A stretch of DNA of 64,000 nucleotides from Paramecium tetraurelia (GCF_000165425.1 NW_001799166.1:188459-252458), one strand, 5' to 3'; shown: positions 13,959-26,680, counted from the first letter of the stretch. Numbers and translations: made by a program. Notes: generated by a model not told the origin, from the letters alone.

Positions 13959-14435
13959 TCAACATGAATCAGCAGCTAAAGAGTAAACACGTCTTCTTGA
14001 ATCAAATTCAAACTATTAATTAGAATTTCGAGACAATGAATCAGTGTCCTCATTTGCTCTCATTTCTTTCGGGTCTATGTTTCTTGGGAAATTCGATTTT
14101 ACGAACTTGAATCTCTTTGGTCTTTTATTTTTATATGAATTACTAAGGCTGTCGTCGAAATCTCTAGGACTTAGATCCTAAATAATAATTATTAATTAGG
14201 CATCTTACATTTATTGTTTCAAGGCTATTTTCGATGTAACTTACATTGTGTTCTCCTCTTAGTTCTTATAATAGTTTTTCAATACGGTGATTTTTACTAA
14301 TCAACATGTCTAATGATTATTTTAAATTTATCAACCTTTTATTTCATTCTTTTATTGAATACAGATGCGATTTTACTTATATAAATTGTATGTGATGTAT
14401 AGAATCTTGCCTTCAATTGTCTCAAATTGATCCAT
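13959..14435 (-). CDS. Small soluble protein, 139 residues, unknown
   Basis: Three exons (introns 14178-14208 and 14310-14335, plus numbering). Start MDQFETIEGKILYITYNLYK. It is helical at first, with a basic/acidic mixed C-terminus containing SPRDFDDSLSNSYKNKRPKR and ending AADSC. Introns are 31 and 26 nt and both are needed for a continuous frame. No domain recognised. It converges on the membrane-protein gene ending at 13853. Confidence 0.65.
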
Positions 14436-14569
14436 GATTTTATTAATAATAATATTAGTAAGTTTAGAAATAATAATTCAAAGTGATTTTATGTAATAAT
14501 CAATAATCTTTTATAAAACCATATTTAAGGTTGTTTATCCATATTAATGTCATTCTAATTTCCTAGTAT

Positions 14570-15090
14570 TTTAGAATAATCAATTTCTCAATGATTTCCA
14601 GCTTTAATTTGCATAATTATCTCATCTTCCTTAAGAAAATGTGATTTCTATTTTTGAAGTTTACTATTCCAATTCATGAACAACAATATACACACCATAC
14701 TTTTATTTATCTTACTTTTCACTTTCTGTTCTATTTTCTCAATTGCTTATATCTATCAATTGAATAATCAACTGAATTTAATCTCAAAGTCATTTTAAAT
14801 TATATGTTCTAAATAAAAATATTATAATGTAGAAATTTTAATTATTAAATCTAAGTTATCTTATTCTTATATTACAATTTCAGCGACCTTAATCTTAATT
14901 GAATTGCACTTTCTTTAAAATCTCAATATAATGCTATCGTCTGCTTGAGCAAATTTGATATCCTTTTAATGATTTTTTTCTAATTTATTTTCTACATTAT
15001 TCTGATACTAGAAGAAGCAAATATTAACCTGTTTAGATATAGTTTTAAAATTAGGTATGCTAAACCTACCAAATGAGACATAGTTTAATT
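14570..15090 (-). CDS. Probable multi-exon gene, structure unresolved
   Basis: Three minus-strand stretches read as convincing protein in frames that can be joined by short introns: NNVENKLEKNHQKDIKFAQA near 14,990, LRLNSVDYSIDRYKQLRKQN near 14,750, and KSHFLKEDEIIMQIKAGNH near 14,630. No ATG could be fixed for the first exon. A plus-strand frame of 90 codons (14676-14948) overlaps and is probably a shadow. Family unknown. Confidence 0.4.
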
Positions 15091-15099
15091 GATTTTTTC

Positions 15100-15940
15100 A
15101 TAAATTTAATTATTTGTAAAACTCTGTTCAAAAAGTATTAAGGGGTGGGGGAGAAGAAAAAAACAATTAAATTTTTGAATTTCCATGCTTTTCGCACTTT
15201 GGCATTTCTTCCAAAAGTAGTAATTATTAAAAAATATCATCGATAGTTAATTCTGTAAATGTAGATCTATATTTTACAATAAATCTATAAAAATCATATA
15301 ATTAACTCCAACTAGATTATAAAAATTTAGGAAGCTAATGATCTAATAGGATCTGTGATTCTCGCTTATTCATTGAATATTGAACAATAAAAGAAATGTA
15401 TTTCTACAGATTTAATCTATTACTTCTCTAATACCTTGAGATTGTTGAATATACAATACCTTTTAGGAAATGGTTACATGATTAAGATTAAAATGATTTA
15501 TTGTTTAATATAAATAGATATAATAGATACTCATTCAGACCCTATTTTTTAATTAAAAAATCTTAGTCTTTAGATATTCCATTAATATTTTATAATAATT
15601 CTATTGTTGTTTTGAGTTTCTTAAGATAAAGAATCTGTTTAGGAATATGATTCTTCAATTTTATAAATAAACTTGAATTCGAAAGCAAAATTATTATTAA
15701 AATAGTTCGCATAATACATAGATACAATAAATAAATTGATCGCAATAAACTTTTATTAGTCTTCAGACCCTTACTTATTTTGAATTAGATTTTCATTAAT
15801 TAGATTTGTTAAATAACTTATTTTATGAATAGAAAAATATTATGAAGTTGAGATTGTACTTTTGTTGGGGAATTAGGTAAATAGGGAACTATGTTTGATC
15901 CAGCTCTCATTTATTTCATAGTTATGTATAAGAATAATAT
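15100..15940 (-). other. Long minus-strand open frame, possible gene or relic
   Basis: A frame without TGA runs for about 250 codons on the minus strand. Its last part (TELTIDDIFQQLLLLEEMPK followed by CEKHGN) recalls the start of B-box-like modules common in ciliate proteins. The rest is Ile/Leu/Asn-rich and could be chance. No matching zinc-ligand spacing follows, so a decayed copy is possible. Low confidence. Confidence 0.25.
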
Positions 15941-16159
15941 AATAATAAAATTTAATTAATATTTTAAATTTTTAAAGTGGTTGTTAATTTAATTAAAGCT
16001 AAAAATAGATTTTTGGTAATGGAATAAATTAAAACATTTGAGATTTGAAAATTGTACTTGAATTCTAACTTTCATTTTGAAATACTAAAAAATAAGGAAA
16101 CATGTATAAAATTATAGAATGAATTTTTCAGTTAATTTAAAATTATATAATTGTAATTA

Positions 16160-16690
16160 ACAAACTCTAGAACAACCCAAAAAGAAAATGGACATTCAGT
16201 TTTTTTCATTTCATCAACCTAAATATTTAAATATACCATTAAGATATATCGTTGGAAAAATCTTTAGACCAAATGTGTCCCTGAATTTATCTCCAGTTAC
16301 AGAAATTAATCTCGGGTCGAATTTTACATTTTTTTTAAGCAAAGCAAAATTGAGTTATAAACTATATTTATTGTTTGTATGTATTAATACGAGAGAAAGA
16401 CGTCTTCGATGGAAGTGTCTAAATTTGAAATGTATAAATTAGATGAAAATTACCCTTACAATATTATTCAAAGAGAAACAAATAATTAAACTTACTTATA
16501 ATAGTCCTTTGAATTTGGTTGCATCTTACTCTAACTCATGAAGAAAATTTTATTTTTATTAATGAATTTAATACCATATTTTGGGTTTTATCAAAAAATT
16601 TAAAAAATGATTTAAATTAATTTTTGTGTTTGCCATTTTGATTTACCTGTCGATGTTTATAATCAAAAAGGATATTAAAAGACAAAATTA
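16160..16690. other. Ambiguous coding-looking locus on both strands
   Basis: Plus strand: an ORF from ATG 16188 (MDIQFFSFHQPKYLNIPLRY) stays open for over 120 codons, and another plus frame reads MEVSKFEMYKLDENYPYN near 16,410. Minus strand: an ORF from ATG at 16539 starts MSQSKMQPNSKDYYK and a later frame ends VTGDKFRDTFGLKIFPTIYL. Both strands cannot be right and I could not choose between them. Confidence 0.3.
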
Positions 16691-16704
16691 ATAATAATAT
16701 ATAA

Positions 16705-17592
16705 ATGAACAAATCTTTGTTACTTTTCATCGGTCTCTTGGCAACAACATATGCTGTCACATTTGATACAACAATGCACTGTGCATGTGAAGAATTGAGT
16801 TAAACTGAATGTGCTAAGTAAATGGGATATTGTAAATGGTCAACTACTTGTGAAACTGTAGAATATACAGCTGCTTCTTGCTCTAGTGTTACTCAAGCCA
16901 ACTGCACACCAAAATTAACAGGATATTAATGTGCTTGGGAAAGCTCATCATGTGTTGAGAAATCATACTCATGTGGAGATTTCACAACAGCCGATGATTG
17001 CCCCAGATCAATTGATTGCTACTGGAATAAATCAGGAAAATGTGATTCATTTTCATCATGTGGTGATTATGATGAAACCAATTGTCGTCATTATGGATGT
17101 AAATTCACTTCAGGTGCATGCGCTTCATTTACATGCTCTTCATACACCACTGAATCAGATTGCAGTGGTTAAGATTCCGAAACTACTCGTTGTGCATGGA
17201 CAACTGATGGCAAATGCTAAGCTTTGTCTTTGAGCGCATCATGCACTGACTTCAGCAACTATAAATCAAGATGTGAAAGCAGCAGCAGCTGTAAATATGC
17301 CTCAAATTCATGCTCCTTCAAGACATGCGCTGACTTCACAAATGAAAACTAATGCTATGTTGTTAGAGCAAGCCAAACCGAAGTAACATTATGTGCTTGG
17401 AGTGGATCAGCCTGTGCTGATGCAGCTGATACAAGCAAATTAACATAAGACACTTGCTTCGATGTTTCTTATTAGAATTACAGATGGTCAACTGATAGCA
17501 AATGTGTTGAATGCTCTGATTTAGTTTCTGATGACATTTCAAGCAACGCTGTTATCTTATCTGTTTTTGTTGCACTTGCCTTAATTGCTTGA
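16705..17592 (+). CDS. Cysteine-rich GPI-type surface protein
   Basis: Single exon, 295 residues. A signal peptide (MNKSLLLFIGLLATTYA) precedes a chain of Cys-rich repeats with spacing such as C-x2-W and C-x5-C (CAWESSSCVEKSYSC, CAWTTDGKC, CAWSGSAC), rich in Thr and Ser. The C-terminus is hydrophobic (AVILSVFVALALIA), as in a GPI-attachment signal. The layout matches small ciliate surface antigens related to immobilisation antigens (periodic CxW repeats). The role as a coat protein is family knowledge; the particular function is unknown. There is no intron, unlike most neighbours. Codon use is richer in G/C than the flanks, as in other surface antigen genes. Confidence 0.85.
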
Positions 17593-18692
17593 GAATATAA
17601 ATATGTTAAAGATTAAATAATTTTCATTTATTTTAATTTCTCTTCTTTATGTAATTTTCATAAAAAAATGAGAATTAATCTAGGCTTATAAACTATTCTT
17701 TTTAATTGAGAATCTCACTAATTTATCAAGAAATCAATGTTTTTCAATATCTTATTTAACTATAATTTAAACAGATTCAGAAAAACTACATCCAATTGTT
17801 TGAACAAGGATTAAAATTGTAACATATAAAATTTGTCCTACTTTTTCATTTAATGATTAAATTTGTATTTTAGGTTTAGATTTCTGTTTTTCTTCAATAG
17901 TAATTCATTATATAAATTAATAATGATATAGAAAAATTTCTTGTTTTGAAAAAAATTTAGTATTTATTATTAAAATTTATATCAAACTAAAGGTTTGTGA
18001 AAACATTATCTTCATTATATTATAAAGATAGTTAATAAATTTATTAAAAATATGCCAATTATTTTACTTGAAGTTATTATAAAGAATCTACCAATTTGAT
18101 ATCTAAATGCTGGATTTAATATTTTAATATTACAAATCTAGTCTCCTTTAGATCAATCTTTGACATAAATTCTTGATTAACATTTTAGTAAAGTGTTTAA
18201 TTATTAGATGTCTAAACATTTAATTCTCTAAGAATTTACAAAATTATAAGGATAGAAAATTTATTAAAAATGCTGATTACAACAAGACAAATTTAAAATA
18301 AAATGAAATTATTATTATTTTAAAGATAAAATCTTCAAATTGATTAAAAGAGATTAACGATGAAGTATCAAATTAAACTAAATTTAAGATTTCTATATCT
18401 TATATTAATTCCAAATTCAAAAATTTCTTACATTTTCTTATTATTCAGCACTTATCTAATAAGATATTAGAATAAGTAGAATAAATTGAATGTATCACAA
18501 TATGAATCATTTAAGTAAGGAAGTCAAGTTTTTTATATAGCAATTTTGGATAAATAGGAAATATGGTTTTAGGCTCAAAATTGAAATGGTTTTTATGCTG
18601 ATTATCTTAATAATGAGAGTTTTTTAAATTTTTGGGTGTAGATGTCTGATTAATCTAGAATCCATAAATCGTTAATAATTATTTAAATAAAA
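17593..18692. other. 1.1-kb AT-rich intergenic region
   Basis: No frame gives convincing protein on either strand. This is the longest empty stretch in the window. It presumably holds the surface-protein 3' region and the promoter of the Kelch-phosphatase gene. Confidence 0.55.
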
Positions 18693-21266
18693 ATGGAAAG
18701 TGTGAATTTTGGTGGTGATAATCCGTAGCCGCGTTTCGGTCATACTATATGTGTGATAGCACCTAACAAGATTGCATTATTTGGGGGTAGAAGCAAGTTT
18801 ACATATTTGTATAGGTGCAGTAGGAGACACAGGACGATATGTGATCACGGGTGATGTGTATATAGGTGACATGACAACAAAGAAATGGAAGAGAATTGAA
18901 GCAAGTGGAAGTGTACCAACAAATAGAGCAGCACATTAAGCGTTAGCAATAGAATTGAATTAAATGATTATATTTGGAGGAGCTGTAGGCGGAGGAGGAT
19001 TGGCAGATGACAATTTATATGTATTTGAATTAAGAGATGATACTGGAACATGGGTAACAGTGCCAGTCATAGGTACAACACCAGGGAGAAGGTATGGCCA
19101 TACAATGGTGCTGATTAAACCACACTTGATAGTTTTTGGGGGTAATACAGGATAAGAACCTGTCAATGATGTTTGGAGTTTTAATTTAGAGAAATCACCA
19201 TATTCTTGGTAAAAATTGGAGTGCTCTTCTGAATAGCCAAATGTAAGAGTGTATCATTCTGCTGCATTATGTACCACAGGATCAGCAAATGGAATGATGG
19301 TAGCATTTGGAGGTAGAACCAATGATCAAGGAGCTTTGAATGATACTTGGGGATTGAGGAAACATAGAGATGGAAGATGGGATTGGGTGAGAGCTCCATA
19401 TAGAAATTAAACTGAGTAGCCATTGTAAAGATATCAGCATTCCACTTTATTTTTGGGAACATTAATGTTGGTTATAGGAGGCAGATCTAATAATGTTGGA
19501 GAAACTCTGCCTTTTGAAATTTATGATACTGAAACATCAGATTGGTATAAGTTTCAGGCAATCCAAAGATTTAGACATTCCTCTTGGTTGATTGATTAAT
19601 TTTTGTATTTACATGGAGGATTTGACTCTGATTAACCAAATATTCCAACAGAAGGCATTTTAAGATTGAACTTAAATACAAGATTTGCTTAGACTCCTTA
19701 ATTGTTAAGACAAATGAATACTATTAGGACTGATCAATCATTCACTTAATCATTCAATCCAAGACCTCCAACTAATTAAGCATAAACTTAAGATTAATTT
19801 AGAAGAACAAATTAATAATAGCCTTAAGCTAAAAGTATATATTGTTATCAAATTAGATTAAAATACTAATTAACAAGTGCGAGTATCTAGTGCAACTAAT
19901 AAGAATATCAGATTAGCCAATTAAGCTATAGTTGCTATGACTTATGGACCAGAGGAAGATATAACAAATTAAGTCAAGAAAGTACCAATTGAAAAATTAC
20001 AGGATGAACATAAGAAATTGGGAGCTGGATTTCAGGATCCAAATTCCCAAAATAAATCCTAATTTTTAGATTAGTTATGTCAACCTTTTGTTTAAAACTT
20101 ATTGATTCCCAAGGATTACCAATCAATTCCTCCAAACTCTAATTTATTAACCGGAATAAGAAAGGAAATGATAATTAAATTATGTGATGAAGTTCAACGA
20201 GTTTTAGATAAAGAACCTATAGTATTAAGGTTAAGAAGACCGATCAAAATATATGGAAATTTGAATGGCTAATTTTTGGATTTAATGAGATTTTTTGATC
20301 ACTTCAAAGCTCCCTACGATAACTTATACAATGGAGACATTGATTCATAAGATTATTTGTTTCTAGGTGATTATGTAGATAGAGGAACAAGATCTTTAGA
20401 GATAGTGTTATTATTATTCACTTTGAAATTAAAATATGCAGATCAAATTCATCTGCTTCGAGGACATCATGAAGATGCTAAAGTTAATAAAATTTACGGA
20501 TTTGCAGATGAATGCTTCATAAAATTTGCAGAGGACATCATGGATCCTAACAGCATATATTAAAGAATCAATAGAGTTTTTCAATATTTGCCATTAGCAG
20601 CTGTGATTGAAGATAAAATCTTATGTGTTCATGGCGGAATAGGATAGACTATGAGAACTGTAGATGAAATTGAACTTATTTAAAGACCTTTGGAGATTGT
20701 GCATGATCCAAAAACCGTAAATGAATTTATTAAATTTTAGTATTAATAAAAGATAGCATTAGAATTATTATGGTCAGACCCATGTTTATCTGAGGAAGAA
20801 TTAGAGAATTAACCGAATCCAGAGAGAGACATATTCTAAAATAAATAGATCATTAGGTTTGGAACAAATAGAGTAAGTAAATTCTTATAAGAAAATAATT
20901 TGAACATCATCATACGATCACATGAACCAACACTAGAAGGCTTTGAAAGACAGAATAATAATGTCATTACTGTGTTTTCTTGTCCAGATTATGGTACCAA
21001 TTCTCAAAACAACAAAGGATGTACCCTATTTTATTAAGACTTAAGCCATGCTTACTATATCTAAAAGAGGTGAGATCATTCCCAAAGTTATTTTACCTGT
21101 AAACTCTACCTCAGAATCACGATGGATAGATCTAGAAGAACCTATTCAAAGGAAAAAGGGATTCGCCAAATATGTAGTTATAGATAATGATGAATTACAA
21201 TTAAGGAAAAGATAGTTCACTCCACTCAGATCGAAAAAATCTTCATCCTAGAAGTAATTCGCATGA
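18693..21266 (+). CDS. Kelch-domain PPP-family phosphatase homologue (PPKL/BSU1-like), catalytic site altered
   Basis: Four exons (introns 18787-18814, 19835-19856, 21021-21045) give 832 residues. Residues ~10-330 form Kelch repeats (paired Gly-Gly strands, for example [13 protein letters not shown] and LIVFGGNTG). After a Gln-rich linker a PP1-like domain follows. GDYVDRG, CVHGGIG, WSDP, IIRSHEP and SCPDYG are present. Two metal-site motifs are changed: GDxHG reads GNLNG and RGNHE reads RGHHE. By PP1 numbering this replaces Asp64 and His66 by Asn and Asn124 by His. Family knowledge: PPKL enzymes act in plants (brassinosteroid signalling), apicomplexans and ciliates. Loss of metal ligands makes this copy a likely pseudophosphatase or scaffold. 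Confidence 0.93.
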
Positions 21267-21526
21267 ATTAATTATTAATAATTCAATAAATTTTTGCATA
21301 TTTTTTCATTATGAGAAATACGAATTATTCAATCTTATCTTATGCTTTCTGAATATTGGAAATATATCACTTAGAAATTCACAATTTTATTCTCATAATA
21401 TTTAGTGGCCACTATTTACTTTAGGGAAAACAAAAGTGCTTCCTAAACTAGAAATATTAGTTGAGTTCCTTTATTCTATAATTTCTTTAAATCAAAAATA
21501 GTATTTATAATTATTATATAAATAAA

Positions 21527-22060
21527 ATGGAAATACCTTTAGATCGGCAATAAAGCTTATTATATTAGATAGAGTATACGAAATAGTTTCCCTTATGTGA
21601 AAAGCTGGTTTATAGTTTTATAACTATTTTTTATTGCATTTCTGCGCTCTTTATCATTCAAAATTAGTAAATATAATAACAAACTCAGTTGTATTGATCC
21701 CTAATGTTAACATTCCTAAGTATTTGCTGAAACAATAGCATACTTATTTGTTGGAGCAATCATTTTAAGATTATTAATTATAATCGTTTTGCTTATATCC
21801 TATATGAGTCAGAAAGCATTAGTAACTGTCATAATTCTTGAATAGAAATTGAATGAAGCGGAGTTTTTTATAACTATAGTGTAATAATAATGTAATTTAA
21901 TAGTTTCATGTTCTTTGCGATTATCTTCTATATAGGAGCTGAGAATTGTCGTAAAATGTAGGTTGGATATGCTTTTGTCTTCATCTTAACTTACGTGATC
22001 GTTAGATTGTTGTGTTTACCAAATGGAGTAATCAATTATTTTGATGGCGAATACTTTTGA
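21527..22060 (+). CDS. Four-span small membrane protein, unknown
   Basis: Three exons (introns 21667-21688 and 21881-21903) give 162 residues. Start MEIPLDRQQSLLYQIEYTKQ. Four hydrophobic segments are visible, around LVYSFITIFYCISALFII, AYLFVGAIILRLLIIIVLLI, FFITIVFMFFAIIFYIG and YAFVFILTYVIVRLLCL. A short Cys-containing loop (CIDPQCQ) lies between the first two. Ends NYFDGEYF. The tetraspan size and topology suggest a vesicle or surface membrane protein, but no family is recognised. Confidence 0.7.
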
Positions 22061-22551
22061 ATTAAGTATATTTGATTCCTGATTTATAGAAAATAAACAA
22101 TAATTTATTTTATCATATTAGGTTTTTATACCAATAAAAATGAAAATTTAGACTGAGTGCTGAATATTAATAAACAGCAAATCAAATTTAATAGATACAC
22201 AGTAACTCTATATTCTACTCACACTAATTTGTTATTCAAGTTCTTATAGAGAAGTGATCATTGTATCATTATTGAAATCTATTTCTCATAATCTAAACAA
22301 CATTATAGATTTCAAATTGATAATTATTTTTAATTCATGCTGATTAATCACCAATCAATTATTGTTATCTGAAAATAAATTCTAACTAAATAGTTTATTA
22401 AATATTAACTTGAATTGACATAGATCTACTTGGTTTTTTTATTTCTCAAACGATAAGTATGCATTTTGAACTATGCAAATCATTATTAATACGAAAATAT
22501 GATAAAAGCTATATTTAATTCATATACTATTTATTAATTCTAAAACAATCC
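22061..22551. other. intergenic between convergent genes
   Basis: About 490 bp of AT-rich sequence with frequent TGA on both strands. No gene or RNA feature recognised. Confidence 0.5.
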
Positions 22552-24623
22552 TCAATTTCCTTTTAATTCATATATCATTAATTCATCTGTTGTATCACTG
22601 CTAAACATTACCATGGTTGTGTATGCTTTAACATTTCCATTTTATTAATTGAATAATTAAACCTTATGTTTGCCTTAACTCTGTTATACTGATAATTGAT
22701 GCCCCATTTTAATATCTAAGGAATGCATGGCATAAGGAGCCATACTCAAATGATGTTGAGTTGCTATATTATCAGTGAAACTAAAAGTAATCAACCAAAT
22801 AGGTGGATTAGCTTAAATTAAGAACAAGAATTGTACATTTCTAATCAGAAACTTCAATCAAAAAACTCTCCATTTAATTGCTTTAAATTTTTCTATTCCC
22901 AAATTTTGTGAATACAATGCAATTTCTAAAAATTAAATATTAATCTTAAATACTTGTTGAAATCAAACAATTTAACTGAACCTTCAAATGAGACAATTAT
23001 GCAATGACCTGGCCATTAAGTAGCAATAAAAATTTGACTAATAGAACCGAAGAGAGGATCATCCAGACTCTAATCACAAATGAGTATAGGATCTTAAGAA
23101 GAACTATATTTAGTAAGTCTCCAAATATTTATTATTGAATCTTATGAATATGATATAAATTTCTCTCCCTTCTTTAACAATGTCAATCCATTTATCTTAC
23201 TCAAAGAATTAGTATTGCATGTTCCAATCTTTTGCGAGTATATATTGCAAATGTTGACATCTTTATGTACATCGCTAAATGCAATGTGAGTACTATCCTT
23301 TAAATCTATGATGCTAATCCCCATTTGCTATATTGGGATCCTTCTGAAAACTCTAGGTTGAGTTGAAACACTTATATCATCGATATTCCAAACAATAATT
23401 TGCAAATCTAAACCCAAAGATACAAACTATCTACTGTTATTCTCATAGTTATGTATCTTCTCAAGAGAAACTATATTCTAATTGTGGGCTTAGAATGTGG
23501 ATATCTTTTTATTTGTGGAATCAAACATTCTTAATTAGGAATCGTTTTATGAACCAATCGCAAATAATTATTCTGAAATTGATAGTATACAAGTTATTTA
23601 AGTTCCTATTGAGAACTTTTTCGTAGGTTTTAAGAAGAAACTAAAATAAATGAAGTTTTTACTTATCTATATTTCGAGTTGGCAGTTATAATTATAGATT
23701 GTTTTCTCCTGTTAAAACCTAAGATAACTCTTTGTTACAACCAAAAGGAATGTACATTCTGGATGATATGGCAGTATTTAACACAAATCCGGCTTCATTC
23801 ACTAATGAATCTAAGAAGTTGCTTTGCAGATTTTGTATTTTCTCATAATTTGGAGGAGAATTAGTCATTTGCATTAAGAATCTTGCTAAAGTTTGCATTT
23901 CAGTTAGCATTTATAATGGCGTAACATTACCTTAAGAAAGCAATTTACTTTTATTAATATGACTTTTTAAATTTGATAGAAATTATTGGGCTTCTGGTGT
24001 ACCCAAGGATGCCAACTTGTATTAAAATGTATTTTGATTTGAATAATAGAAGTTTTGCCTTGACAAAAGGAAAAACTAATCAATGTTTGCTTTTAGAGTG
24101 ATAAACGATTATTTGTATTATTCATTAAAACTATCAAGTTTCTTAATATTTTCTTCTTTTATTGACTGAATTGCTTATATGATTCTTTCTTGTAAATTTG
24201 CAATATCCATTACAAAATCATTCTTTAATTATTTATGATAATCTTACTTTTTGTCTATTAACCATTTCATCTATTTTTGATAGATGAGAATCTCCTTATT
24301 CTAAAATCTACAATAAAGTAATGTTTTCTTTATTTTACATGAATTCCTAATATAAAACACTGTTTTAGTTAGCCAATTTAGACATTTCTTCACAAAATTA
24401 TGCAGTCTTAGATAATACAGAGAATTACAAATGTTTCGACATCAATAACCTTTGTTAAATGATCATTATGAAACAACTAAGGATCCTCTGAAGATTAAAT
24501 AAAAGGTCTCTTATCACATGCTAAATCAGAGCAAACCTTTGTGATTAATTATTGAGTGAAAGTGTTTTTTAAAGTTGGTAATGGCAAGGGAGCAGATAAT
24601 TTGTATGCCAAAGATTCTTCCAT
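22552..24623 (-). CDS. WD40-like beta-propeller protein with helical N-terminus
   Basis: Six exons (introns 22812-22836, 22926-22953, 23641-23662, 24223-24247, 24407-24428, plus numbering) give 649 residues. Start MEESLAYKLSAPLPLPTLKN. Residues ~60-330 are helical, with a long Gln/Asn-rich coiled region. The C-terminal half has WD-like repeats: DLQIIVWNIDD, VHKDVNICNIY, SQDSIINIWRL and FEGSVKLFDF. Such proteins serve as scaffolds; no specific orthologue could be named. All five introns are GTA...AG and are needed to keep the frame. The gene lies 70 bp downstream of the coiled-coil gene on the same strand. Confidence 0.8.
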
Positions 24624-24693
24624 GTCAATATATGAATATTCTAAAAAAATTATTAATAAATTGTATATGCTGTTGTATTTTATATTGATTCTC

Positions 24694-25907
24694 TCATGAT
24701 TAAAACTATTCATATGTTCTACTGCCTCTGGTTTGACCCATAGATGAAGTAGTCGTTGTTCCACCAGTTCTTGAAACAACCTTTGATGTCGTGACAACAA
24801 CTTCCTAAAACTATCACGAAAATAATTACCTTCTTTTACCCTTTCCTCAAGGCCTCCAACTCAGCCTAGCACATAGTCAATTCTTCTTAGCATTCATTGT
24901 AATCATGATTAACTTTTATGAATTTCTATTTCCAGACTTCAACTTCAGAAGAAAGGTAAGTGACTTTTTCCTAAACCACAGTCATTCCTTGAGATTCCAA
25001 TTCTGCATATCTTTACTTCCAATCTTCCAAGTCTCCGTCTTTAACTTTGCTTGCATATGATAACCTCTCGATTTCTGAAGAAAGCATAGCCACTTTTACC
25101 TTAAACTATTAAAATATCTTACTTCTAGATTTCTTATTTTTTAAATCAAATCTTCATTGTCCCTTCTCAGATCTGCATTTTCTTGTTACAATCTTCTAAT
25201 CTAATCCTCATAATCTCTGATTTGTTACTCAAATTTGATTCTCAAATTGTAAAACTCCCTTTCTTTAGCTGCCAAGTCTTCAGTTTATGAACTTCTCAAT
25301 TAAATTTCTCCTCTCATCGATTATAATTGAAGAGTCAATTAATCGTTTTCTGCTCTTAATTATCTTAATTGAGACTCTAACAACTCTACTTTCGAGTTAT
25401 CTGTCACAATTTTTTCCTTCTCTACGATTTTCTCTACTACTTAGACTTCCTTTCTCTTCTCTAATTCAGCAATTAAGGATTGCAAATATTCACACTCCAA
25501 TCTCCATGGTGCTTCAATCTCCTCCTTGGAAACAACTATAACATTCATGCATAATTGTTAGGCAGCCACGCAGTTTTATTATACTGAATAATTGCCTTAA
25601 TATCCAATCTAAGGTATTGCTGCCATATTAGACACATAGCTTTAACCGCCTACAAAACCTTGGGTTTGTGTTCTCAATATTTATTGAGATTGCATTCTTG
25701 GGTATTATTAGACGCTTCTCTATTCTACTTCTACTGTTCTTGTCTAAAATATTTAAAAACTTATAATACCTACACTTTTGGAGTCTCACGATTAACAGTC
25801 TATTCTACTTTTTCTTAAGTAGTACTTCTGACATTATCCTTTGTGCCTGAGGTGTATTATCTTGAAGAAGAGGATGTAAAATATTATCTATTTTAGAAAT
25901 CACTCAT
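24694..25907 (-). CDS. Coiled-coil cytoskeletal-type protein
   Basis: Four exons (introns 24805-24829, 25100-25122, 25744-25769) give 379 residues. A Ser/Gln-rich head with several SNMAA-like small-residue stretches is followed by a long coiled coil from about residue 150 to 340 (for example ESQLRQLRAENDQLTLQLQ). It contains a KEVQVVEKIVEKEKIV segment of Val-Glu-Lys repeats, which recalls the repeats of alveolin or articulin-type membrane-skeleton proteins. The C-terminal tail is Thr/Ser/Gly-rich and ends RTYEQFQS. A membrane-skeleton or basal-body role is inferred from the repeat character only. Confidence 0.75.
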
Positions 25908-26450
25908 GATTGCAAATAAAATTTATTTGTATAAAAATTATGTAAATCATAATTGAATTCATTACCAAAAAATTATATATCAAAAGGTTTAAACTGTTTC
26001 TGTTTATTATTTACATTCTTCAAAATTCTAAAATTAATTTCTAATAAAAGTAATCTCAAAACAAACAAATTAACTACTATATCATTGTTATTATTATTCA
26101 CTAATTGTTAATTTTGTTAAATAAAATGAGGAACCACATGTTAGTCTAGTCATTGCATTATTAATTTAAATATTTATTATTTTAATCTTAAAATAATGTA
26201 ATGTATTTAATATTCTTTAAAAATCAATTATATAGAGCTATTATCTTCTATATTGACTATTTCTATTAAACCAAACAACTTATTTTGATTTCTAATATAC
26301 TCTTAAAAAAGCTTAATGTTCTTAACGTTTTACATATCTATTTCAACTTAAAAATTATATTAAATCAAAAATAAGTCTATATGAATTTTAATTCATAATG
26401 TATTTCTTCTTTAGTTTTTTGCTTCCTAAATTAGTTGTTCTTCTGAAAAT
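25908..26450. other. intergenic, no clear gene
   Basis: About 540 bp upstream of the minus-strand coiled-coil gene. Only low-complexity AT-rich frames are seen. Probably promoter of the coiled-coil gene plus a 3' region. Confidence 0.45.
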
Positions 26451-26680
26451 TCAACAAAATTTGTTATCAATAAATATTAATAGTTTTTCCTTCTTACTCT
26501 TATATAATTTGAAAGTGATCTTAATTTCCTTCAATTCTAATTATTTAGCATTGAACCAATTGAGTCAATTCTTTTATCTTGGATTGTAATTATATATTCT
26601 AATTTCTGCATAGATAATTCATTAATAAATAATTTATCGATAATGAGATAGTTTATGGAAATTAACAAAAGTTAACTCAT
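26451..26680 (-). CDS. Possible small gene, 69 residues
   Basis: ATG at 26680 opens MSQLLLISINYLIIDKLFIN and continues NELSMQKLEYIITIQDKRID. With a 20-nt intron (26537-26556) it continues ELKEIKITFKLYKSKKEK and ends NKFC. The intron has a GTTC donor rather than GTA, which weakens the model. Unknown function. Confidence 0.3.

Noticed and set aside
14676-14948. Plus-strand ORF with a hydrophobic start
   Set aside because: It lies opposite coding-like minus-strand exons and its later part is low complexity; probably a shadow.
17593-18692. Possible transposon or micronuclear-limited remnant in the long empty stretch
   Set aside because: No terminal repeats, no transposase-like frame and no TA-flanked inverted ends could be seen by eye.
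24549-24800. Minus-strand 83-residue frame beginning MLSRHQRLFQELVEQR
   Set aside because: It overlaps the end of the coiled-coil gene and the start of the WD-like gene in another frame; a splice-based model explains the region better.
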